Source: Homoserinimonas sp. (lineage in GTDB: Bacteria; Actinomycetota; Actinomycetes; Actinomycetales; Microbacteriaceae). Taken from it: DNA of 64,000 nucleotides. The stretch's first letter is position 1; each line of letters opens with the position of its first letter. Where the stretch lies: positions 2,010,418-2,074,417 of the forward strand of contig JAMLGP010000001.1 in assembly GCA_023957835.1 (NCBI GenBank), read 5' to 3'. Below, piece by piece: positions 10,072 to 17,676 of this stretch. The position numbers and the translations under genes are program-made. The notes beneath the pieces were generated by a model. The model did not search any database. It was not told the origin of the DNA and saw only the letters and a list, made by a program, of their open reading frames with translations.

Positions 10072-11073
10072 ATGCGGACTCCGGTTGACTATTTGCGGGG
10101 AGTGTGGCATCCGGAGGCCTTTCACGGGAGGGGCGTCAAGGACGCCTACTTCGAAGGCTGGTATATAAAACTCATTTCGGAAGATCTGGGGCAACGCTGG
10201 GCGGTAATCCCCGGAGAATTTCGCGGTCTCTCGGGCGACGATGGTGAGCATGACGAGGCCTTTGTGCAGGTGCTGGATGGCCTCACCGGGAGAAGCTGGT
10301 ATCACCGGTTCGAACCGGGCGACTTCAAAGCGCTCGACTCCAGATTCGAAGTCGAAGTTGGCGGTAATCGGTTTGACTCGCATGGCGTGCGCCTCGACCT
10401 GCCGGAACTCAGCGGGACGCTAAGCTACTCGACGCCCGTCGAACCCTGGCCTGTAACTCTGCGCGAACCTGGGATCATGGGCTGGTACGGACTCGTGCCG
10501 TTTATGGAGTGCTTCCACGGCGTGATCTCGTTCGGGCATTCCCTCGCTGGCAGCCTCAGCATCGAGGGCAAAGCCGCGAGCTTCGAAGGCGGTCGCGGTT
10601 ACATCGAAAAGGACTGGGGACGTGCCTTTCCCGCTGGCTACGTCTGGATGGCAAGCAACAATATTGACTCGGATGCGACAGCCTCTCTGACCGCATCGGT
10701 CGCGATCATTCCGTGGGTTGGTCGGGCGTTTCGCGGCTTCATAGTCGGCTTCAGGCACGGCGGTCGGCTATACAAATGGACGACCTACAATCGGGCCCGG
10801 GAACGGACGCTGGAAATTGACGACCACGGTGTTCGCTGGGTGCTCGAAGGGCGAGACGGCACCCTCGAGCTGGAGGCCGAACGAGTGCGCGGTGGACTTC
10901 TGCACGCACCACTGCGAACCGCTATGCACCAGCGGGTTGAGGAAACGCTGGATGCGAGCATCCGGTTCAGGCACCTTGACCGGGGCGGTGCGGTGCTGCT
11001 CGAGGGGACCGCTGCTGCCGCAGGACTGGAAGTGTTCGGGGAGATCGATCGGCTACTTGGGCTGAAAGCCTAG
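10072..11073 (+). CDS. Tocopherol cyclase family protein
   Basis: 333-aa protein. Key signatures are WHPEAFHG and YFEGWYIKL near the N-terminus, and GYIEKDWGRAFPAGYVWMASNN near residue 180, diagnostic of the tocopherol-cyclase (VTE1-like) fold. Plant and cyanobacterial members close the chromanol ring of tocopherols; bacterial members outside cyanobacteria have unknown substrates. TACAAT ends 6 nt before ATG 10072, so the mRNA is probably leaderless. No tocopherol pathway gene is nearby; a quinone or isoprenoid substrate is conceivable but not shown. Confidence 0.75.
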   Translation: MRTPVDYLRGVWHPEAFHGRGVKDAYFEGWYIKLISEDLGQRWAVIPGEFRGLSGDDGEHDEAFVQVLDGLTGRSWYHRFEPGDFKALDSRFEVEVGGNRFDSHGVRLDLPELSGTLSYSTPVEPWPVTLREPGIMGWYGLVPFMECFHGVISFGHSLAGSLSIEGKAASFEGGRGYIEKDWGRAFPAGYVWMASNNIDSDATASLTASVAIIPWVGRAFRGFIVGFRHGGRLYKWTTYNRARERTLEIDDHGVRWVLEGRDGTLELEAERVRGGLLHAPLRTAMHQRVEETLDASIRFRHLDRGGAVLLEGTAAAAGLEVFGEIDRLLGLKA

Positions 11074-11113
11074 CCGCCTGCGCACCTGTTGACTCAAGTG
11101 TGCGCGATTCGCG

Positions 11114-11413
11114 CTACATCCCGAGGTCGTGGGTGACCGGTTCGAGGTGGAGGTCCTGGATCTCGCGGGTGAGCCACAGGTCGAAGGGGTCATCCGCTAT
11201 GGCACTTTGAGCCAGGTGGGCGGAATCCCTCATCGATTGCTCGCTTGCCCAGAAGACGAGGCCGACCAGATTGCCGGAGTCGGCATCCCGAGCCGTCTGG
11301 GTGCTGATCAGGCCAGGTGCTCCGACAAGCGCCCGCTCGAAGCGGTGCATCGACTCGACGACCTCTCGATCGAATTCCGGCTTCGGACTGAGTATTGACA
11401 TCTGGATATACAT
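11114..11413 (-). CDS. Small monooxygenase-like (dimeric alpha/beta barrel) protein
   Basis: 99-aa protein starting MYIQMSILSPKPEFDREVVE, with central ERALVGAPGLISTQTARDAD and VFWASEQSMRDS. The strand-helix order resembles antibiotic-biosynthesis-monooxygenase-type ferredoxin-like barrels, which include heme-degrading and quinol-oxidising enzymes. GGAG lies 5 nt upstream of its ATG. It faces away from the TetR gene at 11534, so the regulator could control it. No catalytic residues can be assigned. Confidence 0.5.
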   Translation of the reverse strand: MYIQMSILSPKPEFDREVVESMHRFERALVGAPGLISTQTARDADSGNLVGLVFWASEQSMRDSAHLAQSAIADDPFDLWLTREIQDLHLEPVTHDLGM

Positions 11414-11533
11414 GCAGCTCCTCTCGCTTTCGGCGTCGAGGCGTTTGGCTAAAGATATCCCCTCTCAGGACGCCCAGGGGTCAACATTCCAGATTTCGCG
11501 GAATAGGCTTGAGGCCGAGCGCGAGGGGAATCG

Positions 11534-12142
11534 ATGCCAAAACCAGCGACTGGTCGCACGCCGAAAGGCAGTGCGAAGCGGGAGGCGATTCTCGAGGCGG
11601 CGCTCGCGGTGTTCGGCGAGGTCGGGCTGCACGGGGCTTCGCTGCGGGAGATCGCGAGCCGGGTGGGGGTCAGTCACCAGTCGCTCATGCACTACTTCCC
11701 GACCAAGAACGAACTGCTCATGGCAGTACTGCGGCGGCGCGATGAGCGATTGCGGCGGCACTTCGATGACGAGGGCGGCATGTCGATCTCGGAGCTTATT
11801 TCCCTCGCCAAAGACAATGTCAAAACCCCCGGCGTGATCGAGCTTTACAACATGGCCTCTGCCGAGGCGACTAATTCTGAGCACCCCGCGCACGGCTACT
11901 ACGCCGAGTTCTACGAAAGCATCATTGCCTCGACTTCTCGGTATCTGCAGCGTGCATCCGACAGGGGGTTGTTGCGCGAAGGCTGGACCGCTGAAACGGC
12001 AGCGCGCGCGATCCTCGGAATGATGGACGGGCTGCAGCTTCAATGGCTCTATGACCGGGATGACGTTCGAGTCGCAGAGAGCCTGAAGTTGTTCCTGAGC
12101 ACGCTGGTTTCGGTACCTCTGGAAGAGCTCGACAAGCTCTGA
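11534..12142 (+). CDS. TetR/AcrR-family transcriptional regulator
   Basis: 202-aa repressor-type protein. The N-terminal helix-turn-helix spans about residues 16-60 (REAILEAALAVFGEVG ... ASLREIASRVGVSHQSLMHYFPTKNELL), the classic TetR pattern with HYF at the end of the recognition helix. The remaining helical domain would bind a ligand. AGGGGAATCG precedes ATG 11534. It sits 44 nt upstream of putA and diverges from the 11114-11413 gene; a palindrome between it and putA (12149-12164) is a plausible operator. Confidence 0.88.
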   Translation: MPKPATGRTPKGSAKREAILEAALAVFGEVGLHGASLREIASRVGVSHQSLMHYFPTKNELLMAVLRRRDERLRRHFDDEGGMSISELISLAKDNVKTPGVIELYNMASAEATNSEHPAHGYYAEFYESIIASTSRYLQRASDRGLLREGWTAETAARAILGMMDGLQLQWLYDRDDVRVAESLKLFLSTLVSVPLEELDKL

Positions 12143-12148
12143 AATAAA

Positions 12149-12180
12149 CTTGCCACTTGGCAAGGTTTTAGCGGTATTCT
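12149..12180 (+). promoter_or_regulatory. putA promoter with overlapping palindromic operator
   Basis: CTTGCC-ACTT-GGCAAG (12149-12164) is a perfect 6+4+6 inverted repeat. TTGCCA within it could serve as -35, with TATTCT (12175-12180) as -10 at 19-nt spacing. The -10 ends 6 nt before the putA ATG, so the transcript is likely leaderless. A protein on the palindrome would block the -35; the adjacent TetR gene is the obvious candidate. Confidence 0.5.
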
Positions 12181-12186
12181 TTCGCT

Positions 12187-15100
12187 ATGGCCAAGACTTC
12201 TACCGTCAAAACAAACCTGCCCGCAGGCATCGCCGCCGACGCGGTCAAACTCGCCCACGATTGGGCTGTAAAGGGAGCCAAATTCGGCTCAAGCGGCTCG
12301 GCCGCTCTGCTCGCCCACGTGCTCAAAGACCAGAACGGGCTCGACTTCACAATCGGCTTCGTCGACCGGGTAATTCGCCCGGAAGACCTGCGAGTCGCCG
12401 CCCGCGATCTCAAGGAGCTTTCGAAGCAGACTCCGGCCTTCCTGCCCTGGTACCTGCGCTGGGCGGTGCGCATCGGCGGATTCGTTGCGCCGATCCTGCC
12501 GTGGCCGGTAGTGCCGATTGCGCGCCAGGTCGTACGGCAAATGGTCGCGCACCTCATTGTTGATGCAAGGCCCGCCAAGCTCGGAAAGAGCATTGCAAAG
12601 CTGCGCAAGCCCGGCATCCGACTCAACATCAACCTGCTTGGCGAGATCGTTCTCGGCAAGGCCGAAGCTGAGCGCCGCCTCGAAGGCACCAGGACTCTGC
12701 TGCAGCGGCCAGACGTCGACTATGTGTCGATCAAGGTTTCCTCGATCGAGAGTCAGCTCAACATGTGGGCTTTCGACGAGACGATCGAGCGGGTTACCAG
12801 GCGGCTGACCCCGCTCTATGAACTTGCCGCTGCATCCCCGACCCCCAAGTTCATCAACATGGACATGGAGGAGTACCGGGACCTCGACCTGACGATTGCG
12901 GCCTTCGAGAGCATCATGAACCAGCCGCAGTTGCTAAAGCTCGAGGCTGGGATAGTGCTTCAGGCTTACCTGCCGGACTCCTTCGCTGCCTACAAGCGGC
13001 TCGTCGAGTGGTCAACCGCCCGGGTTGCCAGGGGCGGTGCGCCAATCAAGATCCGCCTGGTCAAGGGCGCGAACCTCGCGATGGAAACAGTCGAGGCGAC
13101 CATGCACGGATGGGAGCTCGCTACCTGGCACAGCAAGCAGGCGACCGACACCAACTACAAGCGGATCCTCGACTGGGCCCTGGACCCGGCTCACACTTCT
13201 GCGGTGCGGATCGGCATCGCCGGGCACAACCTTTTCGACGTCGCCTTCGCACATCTGCTGGCAGAAGCTCGCGGGGTTTCCGACCACGTCGAGTTTGAGA
13301 TGCTCCTCGGCATGGCAGAGGGTCAGGCTGAGGCGGTGCGAGAGGATGTCGGCGGACTCCTGCTCTACACCCCGGTCGTGCAGCCGGAAGAGTTCGACGT
13401 CGCGATCGGCTACCTCATCCGCCGCCTCGAAGAAAACGCGAGCCAGGAGAACTTCATGTCAGCGGTGTTCGAGCTCGTTTCCAGTGAGAAGCTCTGGAAC
13501 CGCGAGAAGGAACGCTTCGAGTCTGCCCTCGCCGACGTGGACCTCGAGGTTCCGGGACCGAACCGCAAACAGTCCCGGTTCGCAGCCCACAAGACCTACG
13601 GCCCCGAGTTCTCGAACACCCCGGACACCGACCCCGCACTGCCGGCAAACCGCGCCTGGGGTGCGAAAGTTCTCGGCGCGATCGAGAAGAGCAAGCTCGG
13701 CAACGACCTGATTGCGGCCGCAGCCATCAAGGACGAAAAGCAACTGGATGCAGTGTTCAAGCGCTCTCTCTCAGCCGGCCCTGCCTGGGCTGCCCTCGGC
13801 GGCAAGGGCCGCGCGGCGATCCTGCGCAAGGCGGCAGATGTTCTCGAAAACAGCCGCGGAACCCTGCTCGAAGTCATGGCCTCAGAAACCGGCAAGACTA
13901 TCTCCGAGGGTGACCCTGAAGTCAGCGAAGCAATCGACTTCGCCCGCTACTACGCCGACCTCGCCGAGCAACTCGATCAGGTCGACGGTGCGAGGTACAC
14001 CCCGTCGAGGCTCATCGTCGTGACCCCGCCGTGGAACTTCCCGGTGGCGATTTCCGCAGGTTCAACTCTTGCCGCCCTCGCTTCAGGAGCCGCGGTAATC
14101 GTAAAGCCTGCTCGGCAGGCTCAGCGTTCAGGCGCTGTAATGGTCGACGCGCTCTGGCGCGCGGGTGTGCCGAAGGATGTCCTCGTCCTGGTTGACCTGA
14201 AGGATCGCAGCCTCGGTGAAAGGCTCGTCGGTCGGCCGGAAGTCGACCGGGTCATCCTCACCGGCGGCTACGAGACCGCGGAACTGTTCAGGTCGTGGAG
14301 GCCGGAGCTGAACATTCTGGCTGAAACCAGCGGCAAGAACGCGATTATTGTCACCCCCTCTGCAGATCTCGATCTCGCTGTCTCGGATGTAGTCAAGAGT
14401 GCGTTCGGCCACGCTGGTCAGAAGTGCTCGGCGGCGAGCCTGGTAATTCTCGTCGGATCGGTCGCTCGCTCGGAGCGGTTCGAAAAGCAGCTGGTGGATG
14501 CCGCGACGACTCTCCGGGTTGGCTACCCGAGCGATCCAACCACCCAAATGGGGCCGGTAATCGAGGCGGCGAAGGGCAAGCTAAAGAACGCCCTCACCGA
14601 ACTGGCTCCCGGCGAGCGCTGGGTGCTGAAGCCAGAACAGCTCGACGAGAGCGGCAGACTCTGGTCGCCCGGAATTCGCACCGGAGTTGCTCCCGGCAGC
14701 TACTTCCACCTGACCGAGTTCTTCGGGCCGGTCCTCGGGATCATGAGAGCCTCAACTCTTGAAGAGGCGATCAAGCTTCAGAACCAGACCGACTACGGAC
14801 TCACCGCCGGGCTGCACTCGCTGGACCCGGACGAACTCGCCATCTGGCTCGCCTCGGTCGAAGCCGGGAACCTCTACGTAAACCGTGGAATCACCGGCGC
14901 GATCGTGCGCCGCCAGCCCTTCGGCGGCTGGAAGCGATCGGTCGTAGGCACGAGCACCAAAGCCGGCGGTCCGAACTATCTAGTTCACCTCGGAAGCTGG
15001 AACCGAACCAAAGCAAAGGTCGGCACCGGTCCGACGCCTCTCGTTTCGAGCATTGTCGCGGCAAGCGGATCTGACTTCGTCGACCGCGCTGCTCGCAGCG

Positions 15101-15615
15101 ATCAGGCGGAGTGGGAACGCGAATTCGGAATCGCCAGGGATGTGAGCGCACTCGGTGTGGAGCGGGATGTCTTCCGCTATCTTCCTCTGCCGATTACGGT
15201 TCGGCAGAATGAGGCCGGCAAGCTCGAAGACTTCGTGCGAGTTATGGTCGCGGGAGTGCGTGCTGGAGGCGAAGCGGGCGGGAAGCTGCTGACCGCGAGT
15301 GTTCCCACTGCGTTGCCGGAAGAACTCGATCGCGCGCTCGACAAGGCCGGGGTCAAGCTGGTCGTGCAGAGCGATGAAGAGTGGCTGGCATCCGCCGAGA
15401 AGATCAAGACCTCGAGGGTTCGACTGGTCGGAGGAGGGCACCGCGAACTCGCTGTCGCACTTGGCGGCAGCCCCGACATCGCGATCTACTCGGACGAGGT
15501 CACCGAAGCCGGGCGGATCGAACTGCTGCCGTTCCTGCGCGAGCAGGCGGTCGCAATCACCGCCCACCGCTTCGGAAACCCGGATGACTGGTCGGAGGCC
15601 GTGCTGGCGGTGTAG
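12187..15615 (+). CDS. putA: Bifunctional proline dehydrogenase / P5C dehydrogenase
   Basis: 1142-aa enzyme oxidising proline to glutamate. Residues about 130-430 form the FAD-dependent proline dehydrogenase barrel (LNINLLGEIVLG, YVSIKVSSIESQLN, RLVKGANLAMETVEA). Residues about 490-960 form the NAD-dependent aldehyde dehydrogenase, with TPPWNFPVAISAGS, AETSGKNA (E713) and GHAGQKCSAAS (catalytic C747). A C-terminal extension of about 180 aa follows, with weaker aldehyde-dehydrogenase-like character. There is no N-terminal DNA-binding domain, so it does not repress itself. The frame is intact, and a GAAA-loop hairpin terminator follows. Confidence 0.95.
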   Translation: MAKTSTVKTNLPAGIAADAVKLAHDWAVKGAKFGSSGSAALLAHVLKDQNGLDFTIGFVDRVIRPEDLRVAARDLKELSKQTPAFLPWYLRWAVRIGGFVAPILPWPVVPIARQVVRQMVAHLIVDARPAKLGKSIAKLRKPGIRLNINLLGEIVLGKAEAERRLEGTRTLLQRPDVDYVSIKVSSIESQLNMWAFDETIERVTRRLTPLYELAAASPTPKFINMDMEEYRDLDLTIAAFESIMNQPQLLKLEAGIVLQAYLPDSFAAYKRLVEWSTARVARGGAPIKIRLVKGANLAMETVEATMHGWELATWHSKQATDTNYKRILDWALDPAHTSAVRIGIAGHNLFDVAFAHLLAEARGVSDHVEFEMLLGMAEGQAEAVREDVGGLLLYTPVVQPEEFDVAIGYLIRRLEENASQENFMSAVFELVSSEKLWNREKERFESALADVDLEVPGPNRKQSRFAAHKTYGPEFSNTPDTDPALPANRAWGAKVLGAIEKSKLGNDLIAAAAIKDEKQLDAVFKRSLSAGPAWAALGGKGRAAILRKAADVLENSRGTLLEVMASETGKTISEGDPEVSEAIDFARYYADLAEQLDQVDGARYTPSRLIVVTPPWNFPVAISAGSTLAALASGAAVIVKPARQAQRSGAVMVDALWRAGVPKDVLVLVDLKDRSLGERLVGRPEVDRVILTGGYETAELFRSWRPELNILAETSGKNAIIVTPSADLDLAVSDVVKSAFGHAGQKCSAASLVILVGSVARSERFEKQLVDAATTLRVGYPSDPTTQMGPVIEAAKGKLKNALTELAPGERWVLKPEQLDESGRLWSPGIRTGVAPGSYFHLTEFFGPVLGIMRASTLEEAIKLQNQTDYGLTAGLHSLDPDELAIWLASVEAGNLYVNRGITGAIVRRQPFGGWKRSVVGTSTKAGGPNYLVHLGSWNRTKAKVGTGPTPLVSSIVAASGSDFVDRAARSDQAEWEREFGIARDVSALGVERDVFRYLPLPITVRQNEAGKLEDFVRVMVAGVRAGGEAGGKLLTASVPTALPEELDRALDKAGVKLVVQSDEEWLASAEKIKTSRVRLVGGGHRELAVALGGSPDIAIYSDEVTEAGRIELLPFLREQAVAITAHRFGNPDDWSEAVLAV

Positions 15616-15665
15616 GAGAGCCACGGTTTTTCGACCGCCGAGACGGGGGTCGGCGCTGGAGTCGC

Positions 15666-15691
15666 AGCGAAGGCCAGAAATGGCCTTCGCT
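15666..15691 (+). terminator. Hairpin terminator after putA
   Basis: AGCGAAGGCCA and TGGCCTTCGCT pair over 11 bp around a GAAA tetraloop, followed by TCTATGC rather than a T run. It lies 50 nt after the putA stop. Confidence 0.65.
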
Positions 15692-15763
15692 CTATGCTCG
15701 AGCGTGCGGGCTCGATAGTCTCGTTTAAACCGCCCTCTGCGGCGGACGGCAGGGAGGTGCCGA

Positions 15764-15946
15764 GTGTTCGAGTATTCCTTCATCAGCATTGGGATCGTGC
15801 GCTACCGAGACGGGCTGGCTCTTGTAGAGGACTATCGGGAAGTCATTTCGCAGCAGGCCGAAGAGGGTTGGGAGTTCGTCCAGGCGATTCCGCTTGAAGG
15901 GCACGTCGAACCGCGCATCGACCTGGTTTTCAAACGGAAAGGCTGA
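15764..15946 (+). CDS. DUF4177-like small protein
   Basis: 60-aa protein starting MFEYSFISIGIV, with LALVEDYREVISQQAEEGWEFVQAIP and ending IDLVFKRKG. The pattern strand, helix, EGWE, strands matches DUF4177 proteins of unknown function. The GTG start has AGGGAGG 8 nt upstream. The DUF2165 gene starts 6 nt after its stop, so they form a pair. Confidence 0.7.
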   Translation: MFEYSFISIGIVRYRDGLALVEDYREVISQQAEEGWEFVQAIPLEGHVEPRIDLVFKRKG

Positions 15947-15951
15947 GTTCA

Positions 15952-16464
15952 ATGAAGAATCCGCTTCGGGTGCTGCAGGCGCTAACCCTGTTCCTGGCGG
16001 GACTGTACGGGTTGTTTGTCTTTGCAGGAAACCTCATGGATTACGACTCCAACTACCAGTTCGTCAGACACGTGCTGTCGATGGATACGACCTTCGAGGG
16101 CAACGCCCTCATGTGGCGAGCGATTGACAGCCCGGTGCTGCATACGATCGCCTACATCGGAATCATCACCGCAGAAGGAGTCTTCGCCGCTCTCGGCCTC
16201 ATCGGCGGAGTGAAGTGCTACCTTCGCCGAGACGGGGATGCCGCCAGCTATGACAGTGCGAGGAAGTGGGGCTACGCAGCCTACGGCCTCGGCTTCGTGA
16301 TCTGGTTCTTCGGCTTCATCGTCATCGGCTCCGAGTGGTTTGCCATGTGGCAGTCATCGATCTGGAACGGTAAGGACACCGCGATGGCGATCACGACAGT
16401 GCTCGCCGGATTCGCCGTGCTGCTGGCAATGAACCCGCCGGTTGGTTCGGAAAAGTCGAAATAG
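15952..16464 (+). CDS. DUF2165 family small integral membrane protein
   Basis: 170-aa membrane protein with four predicted helices: residues about 7-27, 66-88, 106-128 and 145-160. The segment YDSNYQFVRHVLSMDTTFEG after the first helix and GSEWFAMWQSSIWNGK before the last are typical of DUF2165. Function is unknown. It is coupled to the DUF4177-like gene and ends at a strong bidirectional terminator. Confidence 0.75.
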   Translation: MKNPLRVLQALTLFLAGLYGLFVFAGNLMDYDSNYQFVRHVLSMDTTFEGNALMWRAIDSPVLHTIAYIGIITAEGVFAALGLIGGVKCYLRRDGDAASYDSARKWGYAAYGLGFVIWFFGFIVIGSEWFAMWQSSIWNGKDTAMAITTVLAGFAVLLAMNPPVGSEKSK

Positions 16465-16479
16465 CGGGCAACCGCGATA

Positions 16480-16512
16480 GTTCGGCCCGGGCAGGCTTTG
16501 CCCTGGCCGAAC
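16480..16512. terminator. Bidirectional terminator between convergent genes
   Basis: A stem of 13 pairs with one mismatch (GTTCGGCC-GGGCA against TGCCC-GGCCGAAC), loop GGCTT, followed by CCTTTTGG on the plus strand. It separates the DUF2165 gene from the leftward 75-aa gene. Confidence 0.75.
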
Positions 16513-16528
16513 CTTTTGGGGCGCTGGT

Positions 16529-16756
16529 CTAGCGCCAGTAGTTGTTGGCGGCGGCCACCGTCTGGAAGTTGATTGCGACGACGTGGGATGCCGCGGTGAG
16601 GCTGTCTGCGTTGTTCGAGTAGTCCGGGCGCAGCTTCTTCAGCACCTCGACATCGGGCTGGGTGAACTTCACGCCGCGCCTTGAGAGGGTGATCGCAAGC
16701 TGGAAGCCCTCTTCCGGGGTCTTGGTTATGAGGCTTGGAAGCCACTGATCGGCCAT
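16529..16756 (-). CDS. Hypothetical 75-aa protein
   Basis: I do not recognise this protein. It reads MADQWLPSLITKTPEEG, then QLAITLSRRGVKFTQPDVEVL and a C-terminus ending NNYWR. It is soluble, mostly helical and has no cysteines. Start ATG 16756 is supported by GGAG 6 nt upstream; a TTG 12 nt earlier would sit on the Shine-Dalgarno itself. An inverted repeat (16782-16808) lies in its upstream region, which is shared with the divergent 27-codon gene. Confidence 0.65.
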   Translation of the reverse strand: MADQWLPSLITKTPEEGFQLAITLSRRGVKFTQPDVEVLKKLRPDYSNNADSLTAASHVVAINFQTVAAANNYWR

Positions 16757-16781
16757 TTTCTTCTCCAAATTCTTGATTTTC

Positions 16782-16808
16782 GTGACCGCATAGGTGAAGA
16801 ACGGTCAC
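16782..16808. promoter_or_regulatory. Inverted repeat upstream of the 75-aa gene
   Basis: GTGACCG (16782-16788) and CGGTCAC (16802-16808) form a perfect 7-bp inverted repeat with a 13-nt centre, 26-52 nt upstream of ATG 16756. It could be an operator or a leader hairpin. Confidence 0.45.
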
Positions 16809-16845
16809 TTTTCAGGTTACGCCTGGCGGCTGGGAATGTCTGAGG

Positions 16846-16879
16846 CGGCGTGTAGCCTGAAAAAAATCGTGACACGCCG
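16846..16879. promoter_or_regulatory. Inverted repeat upstream of the 27-codon gene promoter
   Basis: CGGCGTGT (16846-16853) and ACACGCCG (16872-16879) are a perfect 8-bp inverted repeat with an 18-nt A-rich centre. Its middle is about 75 nt upstream of the predicted transcription start, a position suited to an activator. Confidence 0.4.
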
Positions 16880-16899
16880 AAAACACAATATGTAGGGGA

Positions 16900-16929
16900 A
16901 TGACATCCGTGTGATTCCTGTTATATAGT
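16900..16929 (+). promoter_or_regulatory. Near-consensus sigma-70-type promoter
   Basis: ATGACA (-35, five of six to consensus) and TATAGT (-10, five of six) with 18-nt spacing. The predicted start is near 16936, giving a 65-nt leader. It is one of the best matches to consensus noticed in the window and drives only the 27-codon gene. Confidence 0.65.
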
Positions 16930-17000
16930 AGAGGCCCACGCAGGTTCCGGAATCCCGGTTCTTGGGAGATTTCGGATCAAGAAGACTTAAGGAGGTCAAA

Positions 17001-17084
17001 ATGGACAACGAAACCGACAACGTCGGCGGTTACGCAGTTCCCGTCGACCCGATGGATCTTCTGCAGTGCGACAGCTGCCAGTAG
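17001..17084 (+). CDS. 27-aa peptide with C-terminal CDSC motif
   Basis: ATG 17001 is preceded by TAAGGAGGTC, one of the strongest Shine-Dalgarno sites in the window, 5 nt away. The peptide is acidic at the N-terminus (MDNETDNVGG), then YAVPVDPMDLLQ and finally CDSCQ before TAG at 17082. It has no signal peptide or membrane segment. The unit is isolated by its own promoter and a 12-bp terminator stem, which implies high, independent expression. The shape (acidic leader-like part, short cysteine-containing end) is compatible with a modified peptide precursor or a small metal- or redox-active peptide. No modification enzyme is adjacent. I know no assigned function. Confidence 0.75.
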   Translation: MDNETDNVGGYAVPVDPMDLLQCDSCQ

Positions 17085-17105
17085 GCAGCCCCACTTCAGG
17101 ACTCC

Positions 17106-17140
17106 GAGGCCCCGAACACACCCCCTTTGTTCGGGGCCTC
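17106..17140 (+). terminator. Terminator of the 27-codon gene
   Basis: GAGGCCCCGAAC (17106-17117) and GTTCGGGGCCTC (17129-17140) pair perfectly over 12 bp with an 11-nt loop. It begins 22 nt after the stop codon. No T run follows, as is common in actinomycetes. Confidence 0.8.
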
Positions 17141-17226
17141 AATCATGCCCGCTTGCAATCAGTTCGCTTCCCCTGAGGAACACCCGGCACGCGCAGTTGG
17201 ATTCGCGGGCATGAGAAGATGGGCGA

Positions 17227-17676
17227 ATGGCAGTGAACCCCGATCTGGCAGGGCGCGAGTTTCCGCCGGTAGAGCCGTATCTTGTCGGCAGGGAGAAGAT
17301 CCGAGAATTCGCTCGTGCGGTCCAGTCTGAGAATCCAATCAATCACGACCCCGCGGCGGCGAAGGCAGCAGGGTACACGGATGTTGTGGCTCCCCCGACC
17401 TTCCCGATCGTCGTCCAGGAGCGCACTCTCGCCCAGTTGCTCGCAGAACCGGATGCCGGAATCGACTTCAGCCGCGTCGTCCACGGCGACCAGCGCTTCA
17501 GCTATTCGCGGCCGATAGTCGCCGGCGACGAACTGACCGCAACTCTGACCGTGACCAGTGTCAAGTCTCTCGGCGGCCACAGCATGGTGACCTCAGAGTC
17601 TGTGATCACCGACTCGACCGGCGCGCACGTGGTGACTGCGACATCCACCCTCGTAGTTCGAGGAGACGAGCAATGA
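17227..17676 (+). CDS. hadA: FAS1-like/MaoC dehydratase subunit, HadA-like
   Basis: 149-aa hot-dog-fold protein equivalent to the non-catalytic HadA subunit of (3R)-hydroxyacyl-ACP dehydratase or a related MaoC hydratase. Motifs are FPPVEPYLVGREKIREFARAV near residue 12, NPINHDP, VAPPTFPIV and DQRFSYSRPIVAGDEL near 90. The next gene supplies the catalytic hydratase motif, and the 4-nt ATGA overlap supports a heterodimer. In Mycobacterium this pair lies between tRNA-Met/rpmG and tRNA-Trp/secE; the same neighbours are seen here, minus rpmG. Confidence 0.85.
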   Translation: MAVNPDLAGREFPPVEPYLVGREKIREFARAVQSENPINHDPAAAKAAGYTDVVAPPTFPIVVQERTLAQLLAEPDAGIDFSRVVHGDQRFSYSRPIVAGDELTATLTVTSVKSLGGHSMVTSESVITDSTGAHVVTATSTLVVRGDEQ

